A DNA stretch of 64,000 bases, from assembly GCF_001304695.1 (NCBI RefSeq), contig NZ_JFAQ01000049.1:1-64000 (forward strand). Direction: 5' to 3'. The notes under the pieces were generated by a model. The model did no database searches, was not told the DNA's origin, and saw only the letters and a list, made by a program, of their open reading frames with translations. Every line of letters begins with the position of its first letter. The stretch's first letter is position 1. Positions 63,748 to 64,000 of this stretch are shown here, in pieces. The position numbers were made by a program, and so were the translations under genes. This stretch comes from Xanthomonas axonopodis (GTDB lineage: Bacteria; Pseudomonadota; Gammaproteobacteria; Xanthomonadales; Xanthomonadaceae).

Positions 63748-64000
63748 ATGAGCGTGTCGCGTCAACACGCCATCACCGAAGCGATCTCCGCACAAATTTC
63801 AGCCGGCGAATGGGGGCCGGATCAACGCCTGCCGGTAGAACGCGCATTGGCCGAGCGGTTTGCCTGCACCCGCATCACGCTGCGCGAAGCGTTGCAGCAG
63901 CTTGAAGCTGAAGGCCGCATCTACCGCGAGAACCGTCGCGGCTGGTTCGTCAGCGCGCCGCGCGTGCGCTACGACCCCACCAGCATCGCCAGTTTCATGC
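63748..64000 (+). CDS. GntR-family regulator, N-terminal part (runs off the window)
   Basis: 84 codons are visible. The GntR winged helix-turn-helix is clear: MSVSRQHAITEAISAQISAG, PVERALAERFACTRITLREA, LQQLEAEGRIYRENRRGWFV. The linker SAPRVRYDPTSIASFM suggests the HutC/UTRA subgroup, whose C-terminal part binds small metabolites. It may control the upstream receptor-transporter cluster or genes beyond the window. A 21-residue open frame (ATG 63686) ends in an ATGA overlap with its start. Confidence 0.85.
   Translation, partial: MSVSRQHAITEAISAQISAGEWGPDQRLPVERALAERFACTRITLREALQQLEAEGRIYRENRRGWFVSAPRVRYDPTSIASFM

Overview
The window is about 64 kb of GC-rich gammaproteobacterial chromosome. 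It almost certainly comes from a Xanthomonas species: it carries the sucrose-scavenging sux locus (LacI regulator, MFS permease, TonB receptor, amylosucrase), a xagABC-type exopolysaccharide operon, several TonB/porin uptake modules, plant cell-wall enzymes (PL4 lyase, GH12 glucanase) and intergenic repeats built on the GGGATTC/GGGAATC word. I cannot resolve species or pathovar. I found no rRNA, tRNA, CRISPR array, prophage or intact insertion sequence.

Region 1 (1-18 kb) deals mainly with tricarboxylate or organic-anion sensing and uptake. It holds an OprO/OprP-type porin, a hybrid PAS histidine kinase, a citrate-type MFS permease coupled to a periplasmic binding protein and a convergent LysR regulator, and an aldo/keto reductase followed by two small secreted proteins. 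Next comes a minus-strand operon (tctD, tctE, a binding protein, a LuxR-type response regulator) facing a second porin, a CitMHS transporter and a PhbB-like dehydrogenase that lacks its catalytic tyrosine.

Region 2 (18-25.3 kb) is the sux locus, with two identical 14-bp operator-like sites between suxC and suxA. Region 3 (25.4-34 kb) is mostly housekeeping: a DJ-1/PfpI protein, a QEGLA-motif peptidase coupled to rsgA, an AlaA-like aminotransferase coupled to an SGNH hydrolase, a methyltransferase, a polysaccharide deacetylase, and a Grx4-rhodanese fusion ending in a strong terminator.

Region 4 (34-47 kb) mixes intact and damaged genes. A secreted FG-GAP-like protein, an amidohydrolase and a PA-domain metalloprotease carry frameshifts, and a DegV protein has lost its middle. 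Around them are an intact second amidohydrolase, a rhamnogalacturonan lyase, a GH12 glucanase, peptide deformylase and an ArsC-family reductase. The simple frameshifts all look like single-base insertions, so base-calling error must be excluded before they are called pseudogenes.

Region 5 (47-58 kb) sets two c-di-GMP-linked polysaccharide machines side by side. The cellulose (bcs) locus is a ruin: bcsD, a scrambled bcsP-like gene, a bcsA with an in-frame amber codon and a His in place of the Gln of QxxRW, and only the last ~90 codons of bcsC. Beyond pncB lies an apparently intact xag operon whose glycosyltransferase has an N-terminal MshEN domain. Region 6 (58-64 kb) has a glycosyltransferase, then a kinase-like phosphotransferase, a TonB receptor, a PnuC transporter and a GntR regulator running off the end. 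Together these resemble a vitamin or nucleoside salvage cluster.
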